A DNA stretch of 64,000 nt from Mixophyes australis (Eukaryota > Chordata > Amphibia > Anura > Limnodynastidae): assembly GCA_036250195.1 (NCBI GenBank), contig JAVHZZ010000007.1, forward strand, positions 159,478,399 to 159,542,398, given 5' to 3'. A program made the translations under genes and the position numbers. This document shows positions 44,083 through 63,367 of this stretch, one piece after another; the first letter of the stretch is position 1, and every line of letters starts with the position of its first letter. The notes beneath the pieces were generated by a model, which had not been told where the DNA came from, did not search any database, and saw nothing but the letters and a program-made list of their open reading frames with translations.

Positions 44083-46400
44083 TTGGGGATTGTTGCAACT
44101 TTTCCCCTTTCTGGTGAGGAATTGATTCTCTGTTTGGCATTTTTTGCTTTTGCATAAGATTCAGACAGGAAAATACTTGAAGAGCGGTTGTCACGTTGAT
44201 GCTGATCTATGCCCCAATCTCCAGCCTGTCCCCAGACACATTACTACCTCTTCTACTGGTATCACTCTTCTGGATAGATGAGTTTGTCAGCTTGTAATCA
44301 CAGCCAGTGATCGCAGAACATCACCCACCCGGCATCCATCAACAAGACAGGACCACTCCCATGTCTGCTGGGTGGGATCTCTGCACATCAGGACCCCGTG
44401 AATATTAGGAAAACAATTCATAATTCTTTCTAAGCCTGAGACTAAGGGAGACGACATCTAGAGAGAAAAGTAACATTCACTGATGGCTAATTGTTTAGTT
44501 TTCAAACAATGAGTTAAAACATTTCATAATCTCAATTTTTGTTAAATTTTTGTGATATTTCATCTGAAGTGTTTAAAGACCATTCAGGTTAAGTTTATTA
44601 GGTCCTGAGACAGAATACTGGGAACATATTGACTGAACGCTCATTAAACATAAATCATCCCAATGAGCCCTGATGTAGCCACTTCCTACAATGAGATTGT
44701 ATCTTGATGATGTCAGTGAATCATCTTTTTCCCATCAAGATGGCGGTTTTAAGGGCTGAACATTTTGGCTGTGCTACGCGCGGACTGTGATTAAACCCCA
44801 TAGGCACCGTTTTTAGTCCCGATATAGAGTTGCTGTGCATGTCTGACACTACACCAACACTACAAGCTGCCTTATGTAAAAGACCACAGAACATTCTCAT
44901 ATATATGTAAAAGTTTCCATATCTTGACACAGTTGAGTACTGGCTACTGTCTTCTGTTATCATCCATGGAGGGAAACATGTGACTGTGTCCTTCAATGCG
45001 ATTATTGAAAATTAGATTATAGGAAAATATAGCCCCAAAATATCTTCAGTTTTGATCAGCTGCTATATATATATATTTAAGTTACTGTCATTGTTGTTAG
45101 TAGTTATTTAGTATTTTAGGTTTAGGTTTATTTTAGGTTTCGTTGTTCTGCAATAGAGCGAACAAGGAGATGACTAGGAAATGTCATGTGTGTACAGAGC
45201 TCAGAATACAGACAGGAAACACATCTGTCCTGAAATGCAGAAATTCTGGGATCATGAGAGACACCCTACATGTCCCGCTACTTTCCTGAGATGTTTCATT
45301 GCAAATTGGGGGAGCAATGAGCATATATAATGGGACACCTCCTGAAAGGGTGACATCCCTGTTGGTTTTCACATAGATATGTGGGCACCGTGGTACGTGT
45401 CCTTGGAGAGAAGACTGCATATGACCCGATTCTGCTCTTACTTTACCCAGAGATTCTTTGGGTTTTTTTCTGCCCAGGAGCTTCCCAGTTAAACCGCAAC
45501 ATTCCAAGTGGATCCCGGTCCTTTAGATGGGATTTTTAGAGACATTAAAATGCTACAAGCAGTAGTAAAATATCCAACTCAAATACAGCAGCGAACCCCC
45601 CCCCTTGCACCGCATCCCACTCCCGCCTATTTACTGAACATTCATTCACTGTAACAGTGTTCGAAGCTTTGTTTAAGGTGCATTTTGCTTATTAAATTAA
45701 AGGTGGACTATGATGATTAAGTGTATTATTCCTATAAATGTTATATATGTATCTATTCTTTATATCAATGTATACGTTTATATCAGTGTACAGGACCATA
45801 AATTGTGCTTGACGTCACTCGCAGCCTATTACACTAATTCCAGCACAGTCACTGCAATATTCAGCATATAAACTCACTGGTGTTGCCATAAGATATAACC
45901 ATAAGTAATATGTCTATACCTTGTGAGCAGTACATTTCCAGAAGTCAATTTATTTTATACTAATATTGAAATAAGTTTCCAAATAAAAGTGACAATGTGT
46001 TTAGGGCGAATATATGGAATATACACAATATAAAGTTCTTCACTGTTGTGTGATTTGTAACAGAGTCCTGGGGACATGATGTTCCGGATTAATATGTCAC
46101 AGTTGTCATTTTCTACATTAAACTCAGCTTCAGTGAGATATTAATGGTCTCTTGATCCTTTGTGAGACCCATTAGTGTCATTTATTGTGTAGTAATGATG
46201 ATCCGTACACTTGGCGAAGCCCCCATGAAGAGCGATTACCCCGTGAATGTCCGAGTACACAGGAACATCTCCTCATCTGTCCTGTACTGTCAGATAATAG
46301 CAAACATTCCGCTCCCTCCAAAGTCATCAAACCACCAAACTTAGCACTAGGTGGCTATTTTATATAGAGAAGACTTGTTGTTGCTTGTTAATAGTTGGTT
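44083..46400. other. Intergenic, no features recognised
   Basis: AT-rich DNA with a short TATATATATAT run near 45066. No gene supported. Confidence 0.4.
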
Positions 46401-46401
46401 T

Positions 46402-46675
46402 TATTATTATCCTTTATTTATATAGCTCCTACATATTGATGATGTACAGAAAATGTATTTATCCAAATCTGTGCCTGCCTCAGTGGAGCTTGCAATCTAA
46501 TTTTCCCACTGTGGATACACACAGAAGCCTAGTAGCCGACCACTATGTTCTGGGACTGTGGAGGGAACCTGAGCACAAAGGGAAAGCCCCGGCAAACATC
46601 ATACAAACTCCAAGCAAATGGGTTTTTTTAATCGCACCTGTGGACCCAGTGCCACAATGCTAACCACTGTGCATC
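46402..46675 (-). mobile_element. Diverged tRNA-derived SINE
   Basis: Tail TCCTTTATTTATATAGCTCC at left, a degenerate central block (CCTGAGCACAAAGGGAAAGC) and a head remnant (GCACAGTGGTTAGCAT on the - strand) at right. Confidence 0.6.
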
Positions 46676-48840
46676 CGTTGTCAAATTCTCCAAACACTGA
46701 GGAGTGCAGATTCCAGGTATCTCCAATAGGAGGCACTGAGAGTTTGAGGAGGAGCCTAAATAGGTACACAACTATATTGTGCACAATCCAGCAACGTGTG
46801 TCTACTCCATCTGTTGCTGAAGACAACTTGTGGTTGGAGAATTTTAAATAAAGTAGAAGTAGAGATCCCTATGTGGACTCTGTGTCATATTTGTCTATTG
46901 TTTGGACCCTTCCAGGAGAGGGAAGATCCAAAAGTCGTGTGTGATTGGTGTGACAACGTGATTGGTATTATCACGGTCCCACACCCAGCACTCGTAAATG
47001 AATGTGGGACTAGTAGACCCTGCATTACAGGAGAACTCCAGAATACAGGGCCTGGGGATGCTGCAATATAATGCCTGGGGTAACCTCCTTAAGGGGGCAC
47101 TCAGAGAAATACAGGGCTAGGGTGTGCCTCAGGTAAGGAGCACTCAAAGGAAAATAGAGCAGGATGTGCCTCCCCAAGACACATAGCTAAAAATGACCCT
47201 TGCTGACCGGCTGTGAGGTCAAAGAAAGAAAGGGAAAGAGGGTGTTTTACTAAGCACAGTAACGACATGTCTGTGAAGAGCTGCAACTGACACTTGAAAG
47301 ATTCTCATCCAAATATGGTTGGCATATAATGTATTTTTTATGTACAATGAGACATGATAAAGAGAAGAAGGTGACTGAGATTAAACTTTTTCTCTAAACA
47401 ATATGGGGAAGTTGGTACTTGAATGACATGGAACGAATTAGAATACAGAGAGAGACGAACAGATTCAACGCTGAGGTAACTGCCCTGAATGTGGGAGATG
47501 TCTGCTGCCCTGAATGTGGGAGATGTCCGCTGTCCTGAATGTGGGCGCTGTCCGCTGTCCTGAATCTGGAACCATTGCTGTATATAGAATGCAGCCTGAT
47601 GATTACTGTGCCAGAGACAAGTGTGGAATGTAGAGAGCACTGAGGGTGGCCAAGTGTCTCATTGGCACTGCTAATGTTCACATACATAGATCACTGTCAC
47701 CATGGACCTGTGTCTCCCCAGCCTCATCAATCCATCCTGCTCTTAGCTCATGACACCGCAGACGCTCTCAGCAAGTCTTGCATCAGAATGGAAGGCAGCA
47801 TCTTTGACATGGGAATACAGATTTAAGAGCCTAACATTCAAATCTGTTTAAGTGCTGTGAACAGCAATTCCCCAGCAAGGCACCTTCATTGGCCTTTTGT
47901 GGAGAGCAGAAAATCGGGTGTGTGTTAGAAGTACAAATTGGTTGTTAATGCAGAGGATGAGTCGAGCTGACACCTCCTCGGGATTCAGAGCTGCTCCTCT
48001 TGTTATGTTGTCAATTCCCATTTTTACATTTAAACCAAAGGCTTTGTATCTAAGCTGCGTCTTATCAGAAGAAGGGGCATAAGTCACACAGGATTAAGCG
48101 GCGATATGAATACAGGAAAAGCAGATTTTACTCCTAAAACCTCTTAACTATATTGCAAATGACTCTGCTGAGAATGATTAATGCCTGGTGGGTTCTTAGT
48201 ATCAAAGCTTTAACTGGTTATTATGTAGACATAGATAGGGACCTCAGAGGTCCTCCATTTACATAGTATACACCAACACATATAAATATAAATCAATATA
48301 AATACGTGATTACCTACATAGTATTTATTTTAGAGGAATCACTCACATTGCATGTATTTTTCCAATGATTTAGTATTACGTTGATACATTGTAACTAATT
48401 ACAGATAAATGTTCAGTTCCTTCTTATATAAACCAACATCATTTCACATAACCAGAGACCCCAGGCACTTCTCCCCAATAAAATATCCTACTTTGTCTTA
48501 TGTCGTCTATTATTAAACATAAACTGCTTGACAAGTCTCTGACCCAGAGGCCGATTACTGATCTCGTGGCATTTCAGTTACAGTGACACAATTAACTCTA
48601 TATAAAATCTTCAGATACTATATGTGCCCGATAAGAAAATCATAACATATAAACTTAACACTTTCTCTGTCAAAATAAATATGTAGAGTAGTAATAAGCA
48701 CTAATCATATATCAATCAGTTATTCTCTCCTTCACTCACCCCACAATGTCTCCATTCCCTCGCTCGCTACCATTTCCTTCACCATCACGTCCAGGGCTGT
48801 GAAAGGGCTACAACGTGAACCCACCAGGGCGATTTCCCTG
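46676..48840. other. Intergenic, no features recognised
   Basis: A short imperfect repeat of CCTGAATGTGGGAGATGTC at about 47485-47565. Otherwise nothing I can name. Confidence 0.35.
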
Positions 48841-50590
48841 GTCTACCCCTGAAGGTACTCACCTGATCCCGAGGGACTGCTATGGAAGGTGTTGCTTCTC
48901 ACAGCTGTAGTCAACCCACCACCGCACTCCGGTCCGATTCCCTTCCTCCTACAGATGAGCCAGAAGGGAGACCCGTGCCTACCAAGGAAGGGGGGGAGGG
49001 GCTGTGCGGGGCTACGTCCATGAATGGAGACACTCGCTCGATTCCGCCTGCCGTCACACCGTATTACTATGGCCTGGGCATAAGTAAGGGTTTGGGACAG
49101 AGAACATTCTCGCCCAAGCGCTCTACTCACCAGTGGTGAGGGCAACCCAGCAGTTTAGGTGACAGGGCTACACTTACCAGCAAAGCGCAGCCGGGCTGGC
49201 GGTTCCCACCTGGAACCGTCAGTAGTACTGCCGGAACTCAGAAACAGACACCCATATGGATCCATATATAACACCCTCGGAACTCAAAAGAGCTGTGCTG
49301 CAATGCCAGCAAGGAGCCCAATCACTATCTCTGGAACCTAACAGGTACCCCGGGGAATTACCGGGTGGGAAGACTGCCGTGTGGCTTTTTCACTGTCGCA
49401 GTTCTTTGCTCGTTCTTCTTTGCCCCTTCCGGGCAATGAGTGTGGCCAGAGAATGGACAGGACATCAGAGCTTACCTCCAATGGGACACTGACATCTTGC
49501 TCCTGGGAAGGAAACACCCCCCACAACCCACGGAGTACACAGCAATACAATACAACAATGCACAGTAAATCTTCCTACCCTGCAGAGAGCCTGCTGCTAT
49601 AACTAGAAGGTGTTTCGGGCCTAGTGTCTCAGGTGACAAAAGCCTAGTCCCTACTCACCGTGAGCCTCAGCACCCAACTTGACCCTACCTAAGGGCCTTG
49701 TGCCTTAGACTACGGGGCTGCTCCCCTTCCTAGTTATGGGCCCTAATGCCCAGCACCAACTACCTAAGGGCCTTGTGCCCTGAACTCTGGGCTGCATCCT
49801 TTCCTTACTATGGGGCCTAATGCCCGGTACTAACTAGCTAAGGGTCTTATGCCCTGGGTGACAGGGCTGCGCCTTCTTCCTGGCTATGGACCTACTGCCC
49901 AGCACTAACTAGCTAAGGGCCTTATGCCCTGTTTGCAGGAATGAGCCTCCTTCCTTACTACGGGCCTAATGCCCAAGGATGGATAGCCTACCGTGGCCCA
50001 CCCTAACTTGTGCTCAGGCCTAGTGCCTGGGGAGCCTCTCGGGCCTTGTGCCCGGTGTGAGAACAATAGACAGAAAGATTATGTTAAAAAGATTGCGGGC
50101 GCGGGAGAGGTGGTGCCCAGTGGGGCCTTACCTGATCCAGGGAGACCTCTCGTTCCCTCGGCTTAGGTCCTCTTCTTGCAGCCGCCGTCCTCCAGGAGCT
50201 GCCGCCGGGTCTCTTTTTCTCCTCTGATTGCCGTCGGGTCTTCAAGAGACAAAGTAGCTCTTAGCCCTGACAAGGGCTCTCTGTCTGCGCTGGCTCTTTT
50301 CTGGCTCCGGCGATCCCAAGCCGTCCTCTTCTCTCACTTGCCGCCGGCAACTGAACCCCTGGGCCCCGGTGCAGGCGTCTTAAATAGATGCCGGCCCACC
50401 GACGCCCGATGACGTCAGCTCATCGCTGCGAGCCAATCCAGGCTCGCGATGGCCTTAAAGTCTAAATGACCGGTTGGGGAGCGCTGATTGGCTCTCCGAC
50501 CCGGACACACCTCCAAGCATCGCCGGACATGTCAGCGAGAGCCAAAGGGACCCAGTAAATACCTCACAAGGCTGTCTCCAGAAATTGATG
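48840..50590 (-). mobile_element. GC-rich, transcription-unit-like repeat (copy 2, reverse)
   Basis: On the - strand it repeats the layout of copy 1. It has palindromic CCAAT motifs (50428-50447 and near 50490), a CRE-like TGACGTCA inside a palindrome near 50409-50416, and a TATA-like CTATTTAAG at about 50379-50387. A leader with an AGCCCTT...AGGGCT hairpin (50278-50263) follows, then donor CAG/GTAAGG at 50132/50131, then the hairpin array (50054 to about 49690). Sequence identity with copy 1 is low outside these landmarks, so they are distant relatives. Confidence 0.55.
49690..50054 (-). repeat. Array of short hairpins, copy 2
   Basis: Read on the - strand, about ten 15-bp hairpins: 50054-50040 (CGGGC arm), 50029-50015 (CAGGC), 49974-49961, 49930-49916 (AGGGC), 49901-49887, 49855-49841, 49781-49767 (AGGGC), 49752-49737 (TGGGC) and others. 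The loops are ACAAG, ACTAG, ATTAG, ATAAG or AGTAG. Confidence 0.7.
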
Positions 50591-53160
50591 GGCCCAGTAC
50601 AAATGTAACAGACAGAGCCCCCTCCTTCCTTCTCTCATCCCACCCTCATTTTTAAATTATTCTCTACCCAACATTTGCCTCTCTCCATTCTCTACAGTCA
50701 CCACTTATTCCCGCTTCCATCTAACTCCTGCAGTATTTTACTTACCTCTCTGCGTCTTCTTGCTGTCTTCTTCGACTCCTTTCTATTGACAGCGCTTTGA
50801 TGTTATTAATTACATGATGTCAGCGATACTGCAGGGAATCTATCTGCCTTGTCGCGGATCTGTCTGGGAATTGGGCAACTGGTTGGCTGGGACTGGAGCA
50901 AATGGTGGCAGCTGTGGGGTCCCAACATCTTGGGAGTGGAGGCAGACATGCTGCCTACAAGGGGGCCCACTGCCACATCCTTATCTACGTGCAGAGGTCT
51001 CTCCCCACACCACCTCTCACATCTCAGGAGCGGCTGCTGACTAGAAATGACGCCCGCTACCTCCCTTAATTCACTGCGGATGCTCCCTCCACTAATAATT
51101 TTGTTTGGGCGCAGGGTTGGTGGGGCGCCACTCTGCTGCTGGGCCCCATACTGCTGTACTACCTGTACCTCCCTAATGGCGGCCCTGATCAGGCCACAAT
51201 GTCTCCATTCCCTAACCCACTATAATCTCATAGACATGTCTTAAAAACCTGCAACGCATACTATCATCTTGCACCCATAGGCTTACGCCTATAGTCAGGA
51301 TTTAAAATTACAGCCTACCCTAACTCAGGTCCTTAATGTCTTTACCATATTACTTTTGTTCTGCAATACCTGTGTCAATTGGATTTTCAGCAATCTGTGA
51401 AAAAGTTTTTGAACAATCAGAGGATGCTCCTTGTGAATCTGGTCTGAAAGTACCTGTAGTGCTACCTGGTACAACCCTGAAAGCTTCACCATGTTTTCTG
51501 TGGTTCATTTTTTCATTTATTTCATTATAATTCTCACCAAAAATGGGGAAAATTCCCAGGATTGGATTCCAGAACTAGAATTCACCTTTTACTTTTATAA
51601 AAAATATTTCTTTTAGCTTCTGAGTTAAGACCTCCAGATATCACCGACCTTTCTACCTGGAAGTTTGTGTGTCCTAAACTGAAATAGTTCTATCCCAGCG
51701 CAAGAAGTCTGAGGTTGAATTCTCGTAAGATCATAAAGGCCATTTTCGTTTTTACTACATCCTCACCTATCACACATAAATGTTACTGCTGATGTGCTCT
51801 CCTGAACGTTTCATTAAGTGGATGAAGAAGATCCACAAGAACCAACTTCTCATATTCTGGCTGCAACCTCCGCTAATCCTTCGAAAATCCCTCCTAGGAA
51901 ACATTTGCTGCTGCCGAGTTCTGTCATCAGCTTTTATTCTGTGCTCATAACTCCCAGTTTTCTGTGAGGAAGGATGTTGTGATGGGATGAACTTACTTTG
52001 CCAACCAAATCATTTACCATCTTTATAGGGTTTTATTAGATGTCAGTAACTTGTCACCACTGACCATTCGTATTGATGCCATCTGGCCAAATCCACCAGG
52101 CAACAGACAGAGCCTTTCCCTTGTAAGCAGTAAAGCTTTTGAAACAGTTATATAATATACTAATAGTTGGCATCATGGTTTAGGTCTATATATAAGCCAC
52201 AACTTTATACTATATAGTTTGGGTTTACAAACAGTTTACAGCATTTTCTAGGTCCCTAACAACTTAGAACTTAGTGTGCTAGCTTTTCTCGCTGGCCGTC
52301 CTTTCACAGGAACAGCCTCTGCTGTTTGTGGTCAGCAGCCTTAACGTAAGAATGTGTTTGTCAAGGTGACTCCATCTCCCTTTACTTGTGCTCAGAGCAG
52401 ATACATACTTAGTGTGCCACATCTTGTGGAATAGACCATTTAAAACATGGTGTGGACATCATTCATTAGAAATATATCAATATATTTCACATAAGGACAT
52501 TGAGCTGGCGGTACAGTCCGGGAGGCACATAGATACTGACTTATAAAAAATATTTCCTGCTTACTGTGCAGGGAGGAGAAAGATAGCCCTCCACCCCCAG
52601 ATTTAATATCAGATTGCCCAAAAGAAGAACCTGCCTCGATTCTGTTTGGCCTCCTTATCCTCTCCCCTCTCCAGCGTAAAATTCATATTTCTATAGACAT
52701 TGTTACTGACTTTCCACCATTCAACAATTTCAGTTTTGTTTGTCGTAGTAGATTGTTTGTGTAAGATATCTCATTTCCATCCTCTCAGAGACCTCTGCAG
52801 CTCTACTCACCAAGATCTTTGTCATAGGGGTTTTGTCTCCAGGGTCTGCCTCCTCATCCCCACGTAGAATATGAATGGGTATAATTCTGGAGGCTCATCG
52901 GTTGGTAGTATCCTACGTATTCAGAACATCTTCCATGTCCCACTACTCATGTGATCACAGTTTTTCCTGTAGGAAATCTTCCCCTGAACTTTTACTGACC
53001 GACTCTCAATAGGAATCTGATGTAAAACAGAGAACACTTAGTAAAGTATTATTTGGTTGACTCAAAGGCCGATGGTCCTGGGGGAAGATTCTGAGACTCC
53101 ATCAACATTATCCACTGAATCCAGGGAGAGACTGGCCAGAGGTCACCCGTAACAAGGAGG
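50591..53160. other. Intergenic, no genes recognised
   Basis: Open frames up to 76 codons lack motifs. Repeat-like composition at 50600-51200. Confidence 0.35.
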
Positions 53161-53163
53161 TAC

Positions 53164-53575
53164 TGTCACGTACCACGATGCTTGGTGGAAACCCCTGGAG
53201 AAGCTCTGCTCCCGGAGCCGATCCTGCTGCTGTTCTGCTTTTATCTACAGTATCAGATATGTATTCACTTCTATTGACAACATCAGGTGCCAGGCTTAGA
53301 AGTTTGCTTAGCGCACAGCACTGTACCTGGGTAGCAGGTCTTATTTTGGTTAAGTTTGGTTTGTTTCTTTACATTGAATCTATTCTGCCTTCAAAAAGAT
53401 GTTTGTTTCATCCCTTGATTTCCTGTCCTTATGTCAGCATAGTGGGGGGATCCTGGTGCCATCTGTCTGTGGGTGTCCATCCCCTCCTTGTGGAGGCTTC
53501 TGGTGAAGGTCGGATAATTATTTACACTCCACGATTCAGGAGATCCAACGCCGACTGGTAGTGTCACAGGGGCTC
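53164..53575 (+). mobile_element. LTR-like sequence, low certainty
   Basis: It starts TGTCACGTACC and ends near GTGTCACA. The segment 53466-53520 (GTCCATCCCCTCCTTGTGGA, then CTGGTGAAGGTC) resembles the shared module of the elements at 6090 and 41925. The 127-codon frame inside it has no motif. Confidence 0.3.
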
Positions 53576-54028
53576 ACTCACACTCTTCATGACAACTGAG
53601 ACTGATTATTAATGGACACTGATATAATTATTGGATATTGATTTTTTACATGACACTGGTATGTTTTGTCACATGTAACAGTAAATAGAGCAGCTCTGTG
53701 AAAATGTGTGAATGAAAGGTTTTACTTATACAGTAAGTTCGGGACTTTCTGTTCATTAGAGCCCCAGGAGAAAGAAAAATAATGGAACATATCATGTCTA
53801 AGACATCTTTTTTCAAGGATTTGCCGTACGCTGAGAAATTGTTTTATTTTTCTATCCATTTGGGCTTCTCCTACAGAGGTAACACAACAAGTTGGTCAGG
53901 ATCCCAAGTGGGATGCCAGAACCTATTTTGGGACCTCCTGCCTGTAGGGTATGCAATATGTTATTGGTAACTTATCCCATAACAAGGCCACACTGACACC
54001 CCGAAATACAGAAAGTAGTGTACGTATG

Positions 54029-54615
54029 TAACGCCTGCTGGGTGGCATAAGTATGTTTGGCACTCGGACTAGAATGGTTTGAGCGTTCCAATGCCCAGAC
54101 AGGCAAGTTCAGTGTTGGGTTCAGCTGAGTGTGTCGAGTTTGAGGTCTGAGAGGGACGTTTCAGAGATGAGACCAGTGCTGTGAGTACATGTTCTCAGTG
54201 GGAAGAGAGATTAGTGTGCAGCTGATCTGACAAGTGTAAGATTAGAATTTGAGAGAGTGGGGGTGTCCTACTGTGATGTCTATGTGTGGATGGAAAACCC
54301 AGGTACCCAAATATACAGAACCATCCGGTGCAGAGAGAGACATAACAGAGAGGACGTCTGCAAATTAGTTACCCAAAGGTTACTGTGCAGGAGCAGAGAG
54401 CGAGGGGCCCGCCTTGAATGAGTGTTAGCTCTTGAGTGAACAAGTTATTTATGCTGCAATGTGTTATTCCATATAAAGACCATGTATAGGCTGTAAATAA
54501 ATAAATAAATATCACCCCTTTATCCAAAGTAGATGACTGACACCCCTTATGTTTGATTGCTAGTTCACCGGCCTCTCCCGTGTTTCATCTTTATTCACAC
54601 CTGCATGTAACGGGA
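54029..54615 (+). mobile_element. LTR-like sequence, low certainty
   Basis: It starts TGTAACGCCTGCTGGGTGGC, has a TAAATAAATAAATA poly(A)-signal-like run near 54498, and ends near TGCATGTAACGG. No flanking duplication was established. Confidence 0.25.
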
Positions 54616-56985
54616 CCTCTGTATGCCCACCATGACCTCTACACCCTAGGGTGGTAAAGGGAAAGGTGGGTGTCAGAGAGGACACGCTACCCAAACACAC
54701 ATACATGCAAACTGGGGTTACAATAAAAGGCTGTCTCACTATTTATGTCTTGGGGTTCATTTTCCGCCCCACATGCATGGCGTCTGCATTCCATTTTCCT
54801 TCGATTTATCCAACTGACCCTTATATAGGTACAATGACCACATTCTGGATTTTGGAGCACTTTGCACATTCCTTTCCACAATTGTGTATCTGGCCACAAA
54901 AGTGCAGGGTGAAAAAAGTAAAAATATCACATCAATATCTGACAAAATATCTCTTTAAGGCAAAGTCCGTTATTCATTTACATTTTTTATTTTTGTTCAA
55001 AAAATACTGTTCATCCCAACCTCATATACATCTTACATTAATCACCAGAGGGGACACTGAGACCGTCTCCTTTATGGGTCTCTCTAGATCATTTGATATT
55101 TTTTTTACATTGACCACTAACTTTTCTCATTGTTTTATGATACTGCTTCCGTGGTTCTTCACATGCTGACCTGAGCAGATTGTCCTGCACTGATGAGACT
55201 TAACTAGGGTGAAACAGGTCTGTCTGCAGATGCTCTGCTTCATCCATAAGTATGTGTGCTGCTCTATAAACCCCGTGAGCGGGGCAATAACTTAGAGGGC
55301 TGTCATGTAAATGTCTTTACCCACAAGGCCCTTCTACTTTTGGAGAGGATTAGGTGAATGTTTTACGCAGGAAGTATAGCTTGAAATGCACCCTAACTCT
55401 TCCCATTGTTCTAGTGAGATTACAATAGTTGACATACACCTAAAAATGTGGTTTTCCTAAATAAACTGAAGGTAAAAATTAATATAATAATAATATAAGG
55501 AACAATGCCCTCATTAGACCATTCTGTGAGTCCTCATTGTCATTCATGAATGAGATGAATATAAATTATTTGCTGCCAGTTACATCCTGGAACTATTGAC
55601 ACAGACCCAACAAACACTGTCTAGAAACTGTGTTTATTTAGTTTGCAGCAGAATGGTGAGATACAATTGTACATATTAAATGCAGTCCAGGCCTCTGGAG
55701 CCAATAACAGAGAACTTTCTGAGGAACATGTGCACTTGTCCAAGGTTTGACCTCCAAGCACAGAGAGAATTCTCCACTCCCTCTTCCATCCTGGACTACG
55801 TTTCTGAATATACTCGTAAGCTCCTTCCTGCTCGCCTCTCTAGTAAAGCAACAGGACATCAATTTAAGCTGCTGCACTTAGAAGAACAAATTTAAATTAC
55901 TCCAGTTTTGTGATGACTACAACACTTTCTATGTTCCCGACGTTCTCATTATCAACCTATGACATTCTATCTGCTAATTACTGGACACTCTGGGACTATT
56001 CATTGTAGACAATTGTTTGGGGGGTGATTATGTCCATTAAAAGGGTTAATTGGAGCCTTTAAAGAGATGACATAAATCACAACCTCACTAGTAAAGTCCC
56101 TAAATGTAAGCATGGACTTCTTCATTGAGTATGGTCTATTGAGAGTGAGCAAAGTGTCCTCACAAGTTGAACATGGACTTTTTGAAGCTTCCAAACAATT
56201 TTGCCTTTAACTGAAGGGTGTCTGTACTCTGAAGAGAGGATCCTTAGTAATGAGTTTTAGGTTGTCCCACTCTCTAGAAGTTTTCTCACGTGGTTCTCTA
56301 GAGAGAAGGAAGAGACAACTTACTCAAATATCTTGAGATAGAACATCAACATTTTTATTTTTAGAAAGACATAGCTTGGAGGCTGAACCTAGCCCCCGCT
56401 GATGATGAAGTTAGAGGTGGATGGTATATGAGGAACATGATTTCTGTACAATGGCACCAGTGTCTGGATTATGACAATGGTGTTATGAGCATTGGGTTGT
56501 TTTGGAAGCGGATATGTCTGGTGTCTCTAGATGAGGTGTTTAGTTTAGTTTGTAGATATCAAGTATGATCTTTGTGACTGAGAATTATGTTTTTGAGAAC
56601 GTGTTTGATGTCTTCTGATGATAACCATGGATTCTTCAGAGGATAAGTGTGTTTCTTGTGAATGAGAATAGCTTTTCTGTGACTAAGTTGTGAGGTTGAA
56701 CATCATTATGGAGGATGAGTATCTTCTATGTAGAGTTCTATGGGCGAAAGACTATATTCATTGCTGAGTATGAGTGTAATCTGCATTAACATTGGATTGC
56801 ACATTAACATTGAGTCATTATGTTCTGGTGGCCGATGACCTTGAGCTTCTGTAAATACTGGATGGGATGTACACAAATGATAATCTTAAAAAGAACCAAA
56901 GCAACTAAATCCAAGAGTCTCCATGTGTACAGTTCATATGTGGGTATTTTATTCCTACCAGTTAAGCATTGTCCAACGATCACCT
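54616..56985. other. Intergenic region downstream of C1QL2
   Basis: A 172-codon + frame at 54651-55169 has no recognisable motif and I do not call it a gene. The rest is AT-rich and may include extended C1QL2 3' UTR on the - strand. Confidence 0.35.
56948..56953 (-). terminator. Possible poly(A) signal, C1QL2
   Basis: AATAAA on the - strand 33 nt after the stop. This is very close, so more distal signals may be used instead. Confidence 0.35.
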
Positions 56986-62176
<5,191 letters not shown>

Positions 62177-62199
62177 TTACTCTGCATTTATTACACTGC

Positions 62200-63365
62200 T
62201 CCTCTGTAGCACCTGCAGCCTCCCAAAATCTACATCACACTTTATATACACAGACTGTCTATCATGCTGCCCCTCCACCAGGGGAACCCCTGTATCCAGA
62301 CCCCCCATCCTCCCCTAATTTCTACATCACTTATGCTGTATACCTGACATATACCAACACCCATCTACACACAGCACATAGTCATAGTGCACCTCCAGTA
62401 TAAGTGTCAGTAAATCTCAACTGCTCTGTGTGTCAGTAAATCTCAGGTGTCCTGTTTGTCACTAGTCTCAAATGTGAATTCAATAAATATTTCAATAGTA
62501 TCTAAATCTCATGATGAGACTTTCAATTGGTGCAACTGATACCAACATCCCTATATAAACTACTATCTATAAATAATACTATACATTCTATTACAAACCT
62601 TTGTATGCCAGGTTGTGTCGGTAATATTAGATGTGAATTCTATGGTTAGTTATTTAAAACATACAGTGCCCGACCTGGGCGTGCTGCAATTGTAATTTTG
62701 TAGAAAATATTCTGATTTCTGAGCTGCGCACGTATATTGAGATACGTCCACAGAGACACTTCTCAGACGGCGGATCTCTCTCTGGTAACGGAGAATCTGT
62801 GTTAAGATACGTGAGAATGATCAGCAGCGCAATCTATCAGCTAATTCATCTCTACGATATTGGGTGTAAGTTTACATTTGAGATCCGTGTAACTCCACGT
62901 GCATACGTCAGTGTGCACTTCTTGCACCAATGTGAATGTTTACATGGATCAGTCCCACCACGTCCAATCACCCTGCATAATGCCCTAATTCTGTACCTGT
63001 TGCAGTGTCCCCGTATTGTCCCATTTGTCTGAGTGTTGGTTGCACTTTGGTCTCATTGACTGAGATCGTTTTCTGAGTTAAAGGAAATTACCCCCCCTCC
63101 CCCATACTGTCCTGTATTTGGATCTGTCTTCTGTTTTTTTATGCCTCTTATGGGCCTATTTATTAAAGCTCTCCCCCCTGTGAAATCCCTGAAAACAACA
63201 GTTTTTACCACTAAATTACTATGTATTATTCTAGCATCGCACAGATATCTCAGATATCTGCTGCTTTGCTTCTCTCATCGTTTTTCTGAGCACTCCCCAT
63301 AACAGTGTATGGGGAGTGCTCAGTAACGCTATGTACTAATGGCCAAAACTAAGATTTTAATTATG
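62200..63365. other. Upstream of C1QL2, no features recognised
   Basis: AT-rich DNA with a TATATATATATA run at about 62129-62142. No TATA box or CpG cluster could be assigned to C1QL2. Confidence 0.35.
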
Positions 63366-63367
63366 TT

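Noticed and set aside
43420..44194. Overlapping - strand frames of 182-253 codons with repeating YRTSCTSQVSS-like words
   Set aside because: They come from the 40-bp tandem array, open in all - frames by composition.
53178..53561. 127-codon + frame as a candidate gene
   Set aside because: It lies inside an LTR-like block and has no family features.
54651..55169. 172-codon + frame as a candidate gene
   Set aside because: It begins with an ATG in repeat-like DNA, has no motif, no splice logic and no similarity that I recognise.
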